Shown here: in pieces, positions 1-7,067 of the stretch
Numbering within the stretch: position 1 is the first letter of the stretch
Layout: every line of letters starts with the position of its first letter
Assembly: GCA_043778315.1 (NCBI GenBank)
Contig: JAYWGJ010000325.1
Coordinates: 1 to 18,974 of the forward strand
Reading direction: 5' to 3'
Length of the DNA stretch: 18,974 nt
Origin: JBEEMU01 sp043778315
Lineage (GTDB): Bacteria > Bacteroidota > Bacteroidia > Chitinophagales > Saprospiraceae
Position numbers and translations under genes: made by a program
Notes under the pieces: model-generated
What the model was told of the DNA's origin: nothing
Seen by the model: the letters and a program-made list of their open reading frames with translations, nothing else
Database searches by the model: none

Positions 1-28
1 CAAAACCTACCAATTTAAACCATAAAAA

Positions 29-1462
29 ATGACTCCTACACCTTTAATTTCAGATGTGCAGTTCAACGACCTTTCTAATGTGCAGGAGGCGATGCTGGAA
101 ATCCTCGACTTCGAACGGCAGCGCATCGCGCTCGACCTGCACGACCGCGTACAAAATAACTTGCGGTTAATCCGCGACGATTATGCACACGACCGAGGGC
201 TGTTTGAGGCATTGAGCGGTGTGCTGCAAGACGTGCGCACCGTTGCGTATCAGCTTACGCCAAAAATGCTGCAAGAGTTTTCGCTCGTCGAGTATTTGAA
301 TATTTACGAAAGTAACCTGAATTTGATTTATGGCGAGCAGTTTAACACCGATTTTAGGACAAATGTGGATTTTTATATCCCAAAAAGCATTGAAAATCAG
401 TTGTTTAGCATCGTGCAAGAATGCATGAACAACGTGCTGAAATACGGAGCAGATACGCCTATCGTCTGCATCAGGTTGCGCAAAGAGGGCGAAATGCTGA
501 CCCTCTTAGTGCAGGATTTTGGTAAGGGTTTTGATAAAACGGTGGTCAATATAGACACGACCGTCGGTTTGCGCAGCATCGCTACGCGCAGCAATTTCAT
601 CGGCGGCACTTGCGAAATCACGACCGCACCGAGCGAAGGCTGCAAAGTGAAAGTTTTTGTGCCAATGCAACTCGTCCGCGAAGCCGCAATACCAAGTACC
701 TATCAAGCTACTACGAAAGTACGCGATAACACACCGAAAGCGTACCCGACCGATAATATTTTGATTGTGGATAATCAGCGCGAAATAGGAGAGGGGCTTT
801 GCGCGCTGCTGCACCGAACGGGCAGAACGATAAAATATGTGCGTAGCATGGCGGAAGCGAAAACGCATTTGGCGGGCGGCGGCGTGAAGGTCGTGATTAC
901 CGATATTACGATGCCCGACGAGTCGGGTATGCAGTTGGCGGAGCATATACAGGACAAATACGAGGATACGAAGTGTATTTTATATTCTGTAAACGATAAT
1001 CCTGCCTACATTTTTAGAGCCGCGAATAAGCTACTCGTAGATGCATATATATGGAAAGAAGAACCGAAAACGGCGGACGATATTCACCCGATTGAGGCTG
1101 CGTTATTGCATTTGGAAGATAGCACAACGGGCGAGCCGCATTATAGTCCGCAGATAGAAAAGGTGCGCAAGACGCTGGTAGAGCGGGTGTATAAAGATGA
1201 GGAATCTGAAAATAGGAAAATTTTTGGCGCGTTTATTAAAACAATGAGAGAAAATGAGCGCAAAAAAGATGAAAAAATCGGCGATTATAAATATAGAATT
1301 TCTGAATTAGCACTAGAAAGTATTGGTAAAAAATCTAAAGATGTGCAGAAATATGTAGAAAAAGCTATGGAAAGGTATAATGAAGATACTCAAATAGATA
1401 AACGGCACGAAGCGGACGCTTTTATTCTACAACTCGCACATGATTTTGGGTTGTTAAATTAA
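29..1462 (+). CDS. Soluble histidine kinase with C-terminal receiver domain
   Basis: This encodes a two-component signalling protein of the NarX/DesK-type (HisKA_3) kinase family fused to a receiver domain. The phosphoacceptor segment is near the N-terminus (ERQRIALDLHDRVQNNL, His38). An HATPase_c domain follows, with an N-box around Glu131 and Asn134-Asn135 and a DFGKGF nucleotide-binding motif at 163-168. A CheY-like receiver starts near residue 243 (ILIVDN), with the phosphoacceptor in VITDITMPDESG (Asp292). No signal peptide, membrane segment or PAS/GAF sensor is visible, so it is probably cytosolic and takes its input from a partner. After the receiver, residues about 365-477 form a charged, probably helical tail with no HTH that I recognise, so the output is unclear. 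The start is the first in-frame ATG; a later Met at residue 22 is possible. The gene stands alone before a strong terminator, and its upstream context is cut off by the window. Confidence 0.88.
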   Translation: MTPTPLISDVQFNDLSNVQEAMLEILDFERQRIALDLHDRVQNNLRLIRDDYAHDRGLFEALSGVLQDVRTVAYQLTPKMLQEFSLVEYLNIYESNLNLIYGEQFNTDFRTNVDFYIPKSIENQLFSIVQECMNNVLKYGADTPIVCIRLRKEGEMLTLLVQDFGKGFDKTVVNIDTTVGLRSIATRSNFIGGTCEITTAPSEGCKVKVFVPMQLVREAAIPSTYQATTKVRDNTPKAYPTDNILIVDNQREIGEGLCALLHRTGRTIKYVRSMAEAKTHLAGGGVKVVITDITMPDESGMQLAEHIQDKYEDTKCILYSVNDNPAYIFRAANKLLVDAYIWKEEPKTADDIHPIEAALLHLEDSTTGEPHYSPQIEKVRKTLVERVYKDEESENRKIFGAFIKTMRENERKKDEKIGDYKYRISELALESIGKKSKDVQKYVEKAMERYNEDTQIDKRHEADAFILQLAHDFGLLN

Positions 1463-1487
1463 TTCAATTTATATTTCATTTTTATAG

Positions 1488-1523
1488 AAGTTGTAATGCA
1501 GTTATGCGTTACAACTTTTTTTT
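1488..1523 (+). terminator. Rho-independent terminator after the kinase gene
   Basis: A 13-bp stem (1488-1500 with 1505-1517, one G-U pair) closes a GTTA loop. A run of eight T's starts at 1516 and overlaps the stem base. It lies 25 bp past the stop codon of the kinase and should separate that gene from the repeat region that follows. Confidence 0.85.
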
Positions 1524-1540
1524 ATTTCGAAAAGTTGTCG

Positions 1541-1572
1541 TTTTATCTACGCTATACCTGCCCTTACCTTTG
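1541..1572 (+). promoter_or_regulatory. Promoter-like element, repeat copy 1
   Basis: TTTT at 1541-1544 is followed after 20 bp by TACCTTTG at 1565-1572. The second box fits the Bacteroidetes -7 consensus TAnnTTTG exactly. The -33 box is one base off TTTG. The call rests on consensus match and on its repetition in three copies. Confidence 0.55.
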
Positions 1573-1649
1573 CAGTATCAAAATGAAATTAACAAGTTGT
1601 TCACAGAAAAATAGATTTTTAGGAAGTCAAAAAATTCAAAAAGTTGTCG

Positions 1650-1681
1650 TTTTATCTACGCTACACTTGCCCGTACCTTTG
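1650..1681 (+). promoter_or_regulatory. Promoter-like element, repeat copy 2
   Basis: This is the same arrangement as in copy 1: TTTT at 1650-1653, a 20-bp spacer, and TACCTTTG at 1674-1681. Both boxes are unchanged although the copies differ elsewhere. Confidence 0.55.
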
Positions 1682-1758
1682 CAGTATGAAAATGAAATTA
1701 ACAAGTCATTTACAGAAAAGTAGATTTTTATAAAGTCAAAAAATTTGAAAAGTTGTCG

Positions 1759-1790
1759 TTTTATCGACGCTACGTCTGTCCGTATCTTTG
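1759..1790 (+). promoter_or_regulatory. Promoter-like element, repeat copy 3
   Basis: TTTT at 1759-1762, a 20-bp spacer and TATCTTTG at 1783-1790. The -7 box keeps the TAnnTTTG pattern despite a base change. This is the copy nearest the 53-codon ORF at 1987 and would give it a leader of roughly 190 nt. Confidence 0.55.
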
Positions 1791-1986
1791 CGGTATCAAA
1801 ATAGAATTACGACCAAAACACACCCTAAAATATTTATTTTCAAATATCCAAAATACATGGAATTATTTATTGCTACGTTGTGTTATGCAAATATACGACT
1901 AAAATATTAACAAATCGTTTACAACTTTCGGCTATAGCAATTGCAAATATATCAATCATTTTTTCTCACCGTTTTAACCATTTATC

Positions 1987-2148
1987 ATGGCAAACAATCC
2001 AACTCCGCCGAAGCCATCGCCGCCGAAGCAAACACCGCCCGCACCGATAGTCGTGCCTGCGAAACCTGAACGCGACAATCGTGGCAATCAGTTAAATCCT
2101 AATCATCAACCTACCAAAGGTAAGGATAACCCTTTGAAAAAGGATTAG
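1987..2148 (+). CDS. Proline-rich 53-aa small protein, unknown function
   Basis: This short ORF begins MANNPTPPKPSPPKQ and ends with a hydrophilic Lys/Asn-rich tail (NPLKKD). Fourteen of 53 residues are proline and seven are lysine. It has no signal peptide or membrane segment. It is too short for ordinary gene finding but is flanked convincingly: promoter-like repeats upstream and a strong hairpin terminator that begins 15 bp after the stop. It could be a real small protein that binds through its polyproline part, or the transcript itself could be the functional product. I do not recognise a family. The next gene begins 105 bp downstream, beyond the terminator. Confidence 0.5.
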   Translation: MANNPTPPKPSPPKQTPPAPIVVPAKPERDNRGNQLNPNHQPTKGKDNPLKKD

Positions 2149-2162
2149 GATAAGTAGTACAG

Positions 2163-2206
2163 CAGTCGCCGCGTTGCGGAGAAGTAGCGCGGCGGCTGTT
2201 TTTTTT
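2163..2206 (+). terminator. Strong rho-independent terminator after the small ORF
   Basis: A GC-rich 11-bp stem (2163-2173 with 2188-2198, one G-U pair) has a 14-nt loop and is followed by eight T's at 2199-2206. It ends the unit that begins at the 109-bp repeats and sits 47 bp before the next start codon, so it could also act as an attenuator for the downstream 108-aa gene and viperin. Confidence 0.85.
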
Positions 2207-2253
2207 AGTGGAAAATTACTTTTTTCGAATCATTTTAATCACACTTTAATACG

Positions 2254-2580
2254 ATGGAACGAATAATCGCAGGGTTTCGTAAAGCAGACCATTTTTTGTA
2301 TCGCCAGTGGGACAGGTCTGTTGATGACCGCTTGCTGATTGAACTGATGCGCGCCTTGCCCGCCAAGCATGATGCGAAAGCCAAATACAATTTGATTTTT
2401 GGGTATCAATATTGTCAAAAGCTGCGACAGCAAGGCTTCGACGTACCAAAACTTCGCAAAGGCGAATGTCTGGTTTTAGCACTCAAAAATTTTGTGCTTA
2501 TCACCATTTATAAATACAATTCGCTCAATCAGTTAGGTCTGCTGGTGGCGCATCGCGGTGAAGTGTTTATTTTTAGGTAG
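2254..2580 (+). CDS. Small 108-aa protein, possibly DUF4258/RelE-like
   Basis: This is a soluble basic protein with no signal peptide. The N-terminal part reads ADHFLYRQWDRSVDDRLL (His13, Arg17, Arg21), followed by a helix. The C-terminal part (KGECLVLALKNFVLITIYKY, from about residue 70) looks like two beta strands. That order, an H-x3-R-x3-R helix and then a strand pair ending in an ITxY motif, resembles DUF4258 and related RelE/BrnT-fold proteins, some of which are toxins. The resemblance is by eye only. It lies 81 bp upstream of the viperin gene on the same strand, with no terminator between them, so co-transcription is likely. No promoter of its own is obvious between the terminator ending at 2206 and its start, so it may depend on read-through. 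Confidence 0.6.
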   Translation: MERIIAGFRKADHFLYRQWDRSVDDRLLIELMRALPAKHDAKAKYNLIFGYQYCQKLRQQGFDVPKLRKGECLVLALKNFVLITIYKYNSLNQLGLLVAHRGEVFIFR

Positions 2581-2661
2581 TTATCTTTTCACCTTTTTCT
2601 TTATTACAATTTAAACCTTCGTAACTCACATCGTTCCTCACGTTTAAACCCACTTAATCCT

Positions 2662-3549
2662 ATGAAAGTACCTATTCCTAGTGTAAATTACCACTTGTGG
2701 GAACCTTGCAACATGAAATGCAAGTTTTGCTTCGCTACGTTTCAGGACGTGAAAAATACGGTTTTGCCGAAAGGTCATCTCAGCCGCGAGGACTCTTTGC
2801 GCGTGGTTGATGCGGTTGTGGCGGCTGGTTTCGAGAAAATCACTTTTGCGGGCGGTGAACCGACGCTCTGTAAATGGCTCGATGAGCTAATTATTCGTGC
2901 TAAACAAGGCGGTATGACGACCATGATTGTTAGCAACGGAATTATGCTAACCGAAGCGTGGCTCGAGAAAATGCACGGACACCTCGATTGGGTAACTATC
3001 AGCATCGATACGCTCGACCCTGCACAACAAATCGTGATGGGACGTGTGCAGAACGGCAAACCCGTACCCTCGGAGAAGTACGCGGAGATAGCGGCTAATG
3101 TGAAAAAATACGGCATTCGTCTGAAACTGAATACGGTGGTTAGTAGTGTGAATGCGACTGATGATATGGGCGATTTCGTTGAGTTTATCGCGCCTGAGCG
3201 GTGGAAACTATTTAAAGTATTGCCGATAAAGGGACAAAATGATGCGCATATTGACGAGTTTGTGATAAATGATACTATATTTGAGGCGTATGTGGCAAGA
3301 CATGAATGGTTGAATGCCGTCGGCATCGTTACCGTTCCCGAAAATAATGATGCGATGACAGGTTCTTATGCGATGATTGACCCCGCAGGGCGATTTTACG
3401 ATAATACAAAAGGCGAACTTTCGTATAGCGAACCAATACTTAGTGTCGGCATACCGAAAGCGTTGCAGCAAGTAAGTATAGATGCCGATAAGTTTGAGCA
3501 ACGGCAGGGAATATACGATTGGGAAAGCAGCTCGGAAATAGTGGAGTAG
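2662..3549 (+). CDS. Prokaryotic viperin (pVip), radical SAM antiviral enzyme
   Basis: Viperins are radical SAM enzymes that convert CTP, UTP or GTP to 3'-deoxy-3',4'-didehydro nucleotides, which terminate viral RNA chains; the bacterial forms (pVips) protect against phage. The family hallmarks are present in order: SVNYHLWEPCNMKCKFCF with the cluster motif CxxxCxxC (Cys16, Cys20, Cys23), FAGGEP at 63-67 for SAM binding, IVSNG at 89-93, ISIDT, the viperin-specific GRVQNGK, an EDM-like DDM, RWKLFKVLPIKGQN (human RWKVFQCLLIEGEN), VPENNDAMTGSY, and a C-terminal ILSVG...IYDW segment. The length of 295 aa suits a viperin lacking the eukaryotic membrane-anchoring N-terminal helix, so it should be cytosolic. 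Which nucleotide it uses cannot be read from the sequence by eye. A 108-aa gene precedes it and a hairpin follows it. No nucleotide kinase gene, common beside some pVips, is next to it. Confidence 0.92.
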   Translation: MKVPIPSVNYHLWEPCNMKCKFCFATFQDVKNTVLPKGHLSREDSLRVVDAVVAAGFEKITFAGGEPTLCKWLDELIIRAKQGGMTTMIVSNGIMLTEAWLEKMHGHLDWVTISIDTLDPAQQIVMGRVQNGKPVPSEKYAEIAANVKKYGIRLKLNTVVSSVNATDDMGDFVEFIAPERWKLFKVLPIKGQNDAHIDEFVINDTIFEAYVARHEWLNAVGIVTVPENNDAMTGSYAMIDPAGRFYDNTKGELSYSEPILSVGIPKALQQVSIDADKFEQRQGIYDWESSSEIVE

Positions 3550-3563
3550 TAATGCTGGAAAAT

Positions 3564-3597
3564 ACTAACCTTTTCAAGGGAAAGGGTTAGTGCTTTT
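3564..3597 (+). terminator. Hairpin terminator after viperin
   Basis: A 12-bp stem (3564-3575 with 3580-3591, one G-U pair) with an AAGG loop is followed by a short T run (TTTT at 3594-3597). The weak T tract suggests partial termination, so some read-through into the ATPase gene at 3638 is possible. Confidence 0.6.
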
Positions 3598-3637
3598 CAA
3601 AAAACAAAATTTTTATAAACTAAAAAAACAAAATTAG

Positions 3638-5230
3638 ATGTCAAAAAAAACAACTAAAAATCGGATTAGCGACCTACTTGTTGCACTAAATCAAGGCGTT
3701 TACGAAAAAGAAACGGTTATCCGCTTGTCGCTGTTAGCGGCGATTGCTGGTGAGAGTATTTTTTTATTAGGCGCGCCTGGCGTTGCCAAAAGTTTGGTGG
3801 CGCGTCGGTTGAAGTTAGCGTTTAAGGACGCTAAAAGCTTCGACTATTTGATGAACCGATTTAGCACGCCCGACGAGTTGTTCGGACCTGTTTCTATTTC
3901 GAAACTCAAAAACGACGATAAGTACGAACGTATCGTAGGGCGCTATTTACCTGATAGCGAAGTCGTTTTTCTCGACGAAATCTGGAAAGCGAGTCCGTCT
4001 ATTCAAAACACACTTTTGACCGTACTCAACGAAAAAGTGTTTCGCAACGGCGAGCAAGAAATTAAAGTGCCGATGAAAGCGTTGATTGCGGCTTCAAACG
4101 AATTGCCTGCCGAAGGCGAAGGTTTGGAGGCATTGTATGACCGCTTTTTAGTGCGTTACAACGTGGAAAGTATCGAAAATAATGATGCTTTTAATACAAT
4201 GATTACGATGAAAAACGCCGAAAACGCCGTTGCGGAAAACTTACAAATTACTGCCGATGATTACGAACTTTGGCAACTTGCGATTGAGGACATTACCGTA
4301 CCCGAAAATGTATTGAATGTAATTATGGTTATTCGCAACTATATTAACGAACACAACGAAAAACAAGTAGAAGCAGACGAAAAACAATTGTATGTATCTG
4401 ACCGTCGCTGGCGTAAAATCGTACAATTATTGCGTACCTCTGCTTTTTTGAACGACCGCGCTGCCGTAGATTTGATGGATTGTTTTTTAATCGCGGATTG
4501 TATTTGGGACGAAACAATGCAATGCGAAACGGTAAAGGGTTTTGTGCGCGATGCGATTCAAAAACACGGCTATACGCTTGATTTGGATTTGAAACCCGTA
4601 AAAAAACAGTTGGAGGACTTGGATAAAGATGTGCAAAAGGAAACGAGTTATGTGAAAAAAGAAACAACGACTAGCATTACTTTGATAGATGGTAAATATT
4701 TAAGAATATTAGGATTAAAGGGCTTTTTTACCTATGAAAATGAAGATTTAATAGATGCGGACGATTTCTTGAAATTAAAAGCCGATAATGGTACAACTAT
4801 TGTTCGTAGAGATACAAATAATCAAACATCAGATGTTGTAGCGGCTGAGGGAGTGAAAGCTAGGCAAATTCAGTTGAAGGTTAGTAATAAATGGCATCAT
4901 TTTGATATTGCTACGCATGACGAAGACGAGGATATTACGCTCACCAAAAAACCGCATCATGCAGTAGCAAAATCGTGGGACAAAAAAATAGCGATTGTTT
5001 TGACGCAAACAAGTAATCGAAAATCGCAAATACAGCATTTCCGTGATACGGATTTGAAGCACGTCCGCACGAATTTATTTGTGGATAAGGAATATGCACC
5101 CGTGGTAGAATCGCATTTGGATAATATTTTGAAAAATATTGAAATGTTAGAAATTGAGGTAAATCAAATCAAAGATTACTACCAAAATATCGAGGCAGAA
5201 AAACAGTTAGACATCAAAAAAATCTCCTAA
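3638..5230 (+). CDS. ravA: RavA-type MoxR AAA+ ATPase
   Basis: This is a MoxR-family AAA+ ATPase closest to RavA. Seen in order: Walker A GAPGVAKS at 45-52; the RavA-like stretch DYLMNRFSTPDELFGPVSI; Walker B VVFLDEIWKA with Asp113-Glu114; sensor AASNELP (Asn154); and the arginine segment EALYDRFLVRY around Arg169. E. coli RavA carries nearly the same motifs (MTRFSTPEEVFGP, FLDEIWKAGPAI). A helical lid follows to about residue 330, then a beta-rich region to about 480 that may correspond to the LARA domain, and a helical C-terminal end. At 530 aa it is slightly longer than E. coli RavA (498 aa). RavA works as a hexamer with the VWA protein ViaA, and the next gene encodes that partner one base past the stop. 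In E. coli the pair affects aminoglycoside sensitivity and respiratory complexes; the role here is unknown. Confidence 0.88.
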   Translation: MSKKTTKNRISDLLVALNQGVYEKETVIRLSLLAAIAGESIFLLGAPGVAKSLVARRLKLAFKDAKSFDYLMNRFSTPDELFGPVSISKLKNDDKYERIVGRYLPDSEVVFLDEIWKASPSIQNTLLTVLNEKVFRNGEQEIKVPMKALIAASNELPAEGEGLEALYDRFLVRYNVESIENNDAFNTMITMKNAENAVAENLQITADDYELWQLAIEDITVPENVLNVIMVIRNYINEHNEKQVEADEKQLYVSDRRWRKIVQLLRTSAFLNDRAAVDLMDCFLIADCIWDETMQCETVKGFVRDAIQKHGYTLDLDLKPVKKQLEDLDKDVQKETSYVKKETTTSITLIDGKYLRILGLKGFFTYENEDLIDADDFLKLKADNGTTIVRRDTNNQTSDVVAAEGVKARQIQLKVSNKWHHFDIATHDEDEDITLTKKPHHAVAKSWDKKIAIVLTQTSNRKSQIQHFRDTDLKHVRTNLFVDKEYAPVVESHLDNILKNIEMLEIEVNQIKDYYQNIEAEKQLDIKKIS

Positions 5231-5231
5231 A

Positions 5232-6917
5232 ATGACAAACGAAACGATACAACAATTCGAGCTTTTTGGTAGCATCGGCGACGCAGCATTGCGTCGCCGA
5301 TTGACCGAACAACTACACGCGGCATTGCAGCAAAACGGCAAGGCAGATTTAGGTTTTAGCGACGCGGAAACGGATAATTTTGCGACTGCCTTCGCGGAAA
5401 TTATCAACGGAAACGAAGTTTTGCGTGAACTTTGCGCACAAGACGCAGCACTTGCAACTGAAATTACCGCCGAAATTTTGGCTTTTGTAGAAAATACGCA
5501 AAAGGAAATTTTGCGCAAAAGCGGCGACTTGTACGACGAGCAAGTAGCGATTGAAACAACCGACGCAACAATACTCGCGGAGTTACCCAAAGTTACGCGT
5601 CGCAACACGTCAAAACGCGACGAGTTTTGGAACGAAAAAATAGCTATGGAGAGTCGTTTTTATCAAAAAAACGAACTCAATTTAGCTTTCTACCGCAAAG
5701 AATTTGAGAAAGCAAGTACCGCAAAAACGGAAATTATTGTAGCAAATATTGTAGAAAATATAGCTGTAAATACAACAGAAAATACGACCGAAAATGTAGC
5801 AAATACCAAGATAAGCGTCGAGAGCATAAAGGCGCACTTCATAGAAAACTGGCAAAAGCATTTTCAAGTAAAAAAGGCAAAACACGAGTTGGCGATTATT
5901 GACGAAGCGCGTAAAAAATTCTGCGAAGACTTATACAAACGCATCTACGAGTTGAAAAAATTGCAAGAAATATTAGCACCGTTTACCAACGAATTAGGCA
6001 GACTTTGGGATATGTCGAAAGGCAATTTTCAGCGCGCCAATTTTGACTTGTTGAAACATTTTGCCGAATTATTAAAAAATGATAAAACGCTCGCCGAACT
6101 TATCGAAATGCTCGGAAAAATGCGAACTGCCGAACAAGAATTAGAAGAAGAAACGTACAGCGAAACGGTTTTGAAAACGAAATGGAAACCCGTTCACGCC
6201 TATCGCGGCGACATTGCGGGTATTCACGAAAGCGATGACCTTAACAGTATGTTGCCTTCGGAAGCCGCATTGTTGAGCGACCACGTTTTGGAAACTGTGT
6301 TTTATAAAAAGTTTGCAGAAAAAAAATTGCAAACCTTTGAATATCAAAATAAAACAGCGATTTACGAACAAGAAAATCAAGAAAAAAAGCGGCAGAAACC
6401 GAAAGAAACCGATAAAGGTCCCTTTATTATTTGCGTCGATACAAGCGGCTCGATGCACGGAACGCCTGAAAATGTTGCCAAAACATTGTGTTTTGCGATG
6501 ATAAAAAAAGCAATTCAAGAGCTGCGAAAATGTTATTTAATTTCGTTTTCAACAAGTATAGAAACGCTTGATTTGGGCGATTTTAAAAATTCGTTAGAAA
6601 AATTGATACATTTTTTGGGTATGTCATTTCACGGCGGAACGGACGCTACACCTGCAATGCACGAAGCAATGCGAATGTTGAATACCAATGAGTACAAAAA
6701 AGCAGATGTGCTGATGATTTCGGATTTTGTGATGCCCGCTTTTGACGAAAATATGCAAAATCAATTGGCAAAAGCCCGCGCTAACGATACAAAATTTCAC
6801 AGTTTGGTAATTGGCGCAAGCAATAATCAACGTGCTACTGCCGACTTCGACAACACCTGGCTCTACAACTCTAATACAGGTATGAAGGGTTTGATTACCG
6901 CATTAAAAAAAATCTAA
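5232..6917 (+). CDS. viaA: ViaA-type VWA-domain protein, partner of RavA
   Basis: The C-terminal third is a von Willebrand factor A domain with a complete metal-ion site: DTSGSM at 403-408, the threonine of HGGTD (Thr470) and the ISDF segment near residue 497. The stretch GPFIICVDTSGSMHG followed by a CYLISFST strand and an FHGGTD loop mirrors E. coli ViaA (GPFIVCVDTSGSMGG, FRGGTD). The N-terminal 390 residues are mostly helical and charged, as in ViaA. At 561 aa it is longer than E. coli ViaA (483 aa); part of the extra length is a low-complexity Asn/Thr/Glu/Val stretch at about 170-192. The start codon follows the ravA stop after a single base, implying translational coupling. A hairpin terminator follows, so the two genes form one unit. 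Confidence 0.87.
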   Translation: MTNETIQQFELFGSIGDAALRRRLTEQLHAALQQNGKADLGFSDAETDNFATAFAEIINGNEVLRELCAQDAALATEITAEILAFVENTQKEILRKSGDLYDEQVAIETTDATILAELPKVTRRNTSKRDEFWNEKIAMESRFYQKNELNLAFYRKEFEKASTAKTEIIVANIVENIAVNTTENTTENVANTKISVESIKAHFIENWQKHFQVKKAKHELAIIDEARKKFCEDLYKRIYELKKLQEILAPFTNELGRLWDMSKGNFQRANFDLLKHFAELLKNDKTLAELIEMLGKMRTAEQELEEETYSETVLKTKWKPVHAYRGDIAGIHESDDLNSMLPSEAALLSDHVLETVFYKKFAEKKLQTFEYQNKTAIYEQENQEKKRQKPKETDKGPFIICVDTSGSMHGTPENVAKTLCFAMIKKAIQELRKCYLISFSTSIETLDLGDFKNSLEKLIHFLGMSFHGGTDATPAMHEAMRMLNTNEYKKADVLMISDFVMPAFDENMQNQLAKARANDTKFHSLVIGASNNQRATADFDNTWLYNSNTGMKGLITALKKI

Positions 6918-6939
6918 TCCACCACTCCCCCAAAAATCC

Positions 6940-6974
6940 GCCGCAACCCTCCTTCCGAGCGGTTGCGGCTTTTT
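6940..6974 (+). terminator. Rho-independent terminator after viaA
   Basis: A perfect 9-bp GC-rich stem (GCCGCAACC at 6940-6948 with GGTTGCGGC at 6961-6969) and a 12-nt loop are followed by five T's. It closes the ravA-viaA unit 22 bp past the stop codon. Confidence 0.85.
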
Positions 6975-7067
6975 ACCGTTAAGCAACGAAGAAAAAATAA
7001 AATTTTTTCTTTTTCATAAACCAAAACCCTATTTTGGTGTTCGATTTTTGTATCAAAATTTATTTTT

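Larger units (their letters stand above)
1531..1806 (+). repeat. Three tandem 109-bp repeats carrying promoter-like boxes
   Basis: Copies begin at 1531, 1640 and 1749 with an exact 109-bp period. Each starts AAAGTTGTCGTTTTATC. Copies 1 and 2 are full length and differ at roughly 13-14 positions by eye. Copy 3 matches for only about 58 bp before diverging. Each copy contains a TAnnTTTG box at the same offset. In copies 1 and 2 an ATG lies 11 bp after that box; in copy 3 this ATG is lost. The best reading is a duplicated promoter region, or the duplicated 5' end of a lost gene. The repeat is not a CRISPR (no spacers) and has no transposon ends that I can see. Confidence 0.85.

Noticed and set aside
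1496..1723. 75-aa open frame across the repeats
   Set aside because: It begins inside a terminator stem and is made of two repeat units read through. Copies 2 and 3 have different frames and stops, so coding is unlikely.
1531..1806. CRISPR or integron-like array
   Set aside because: Units are 109 bp, contiguous and lack spacers. There are no cas or integrase genes and no attC-like folding.
2662..3549. MoaA-, QueE- or PqqE-type radical SAM assignment
   Set aside because: The family-specific blocks after the SAM motif match viperin, and there is no SPASM domain, second cluster or cofactor-synthesis neighbour.
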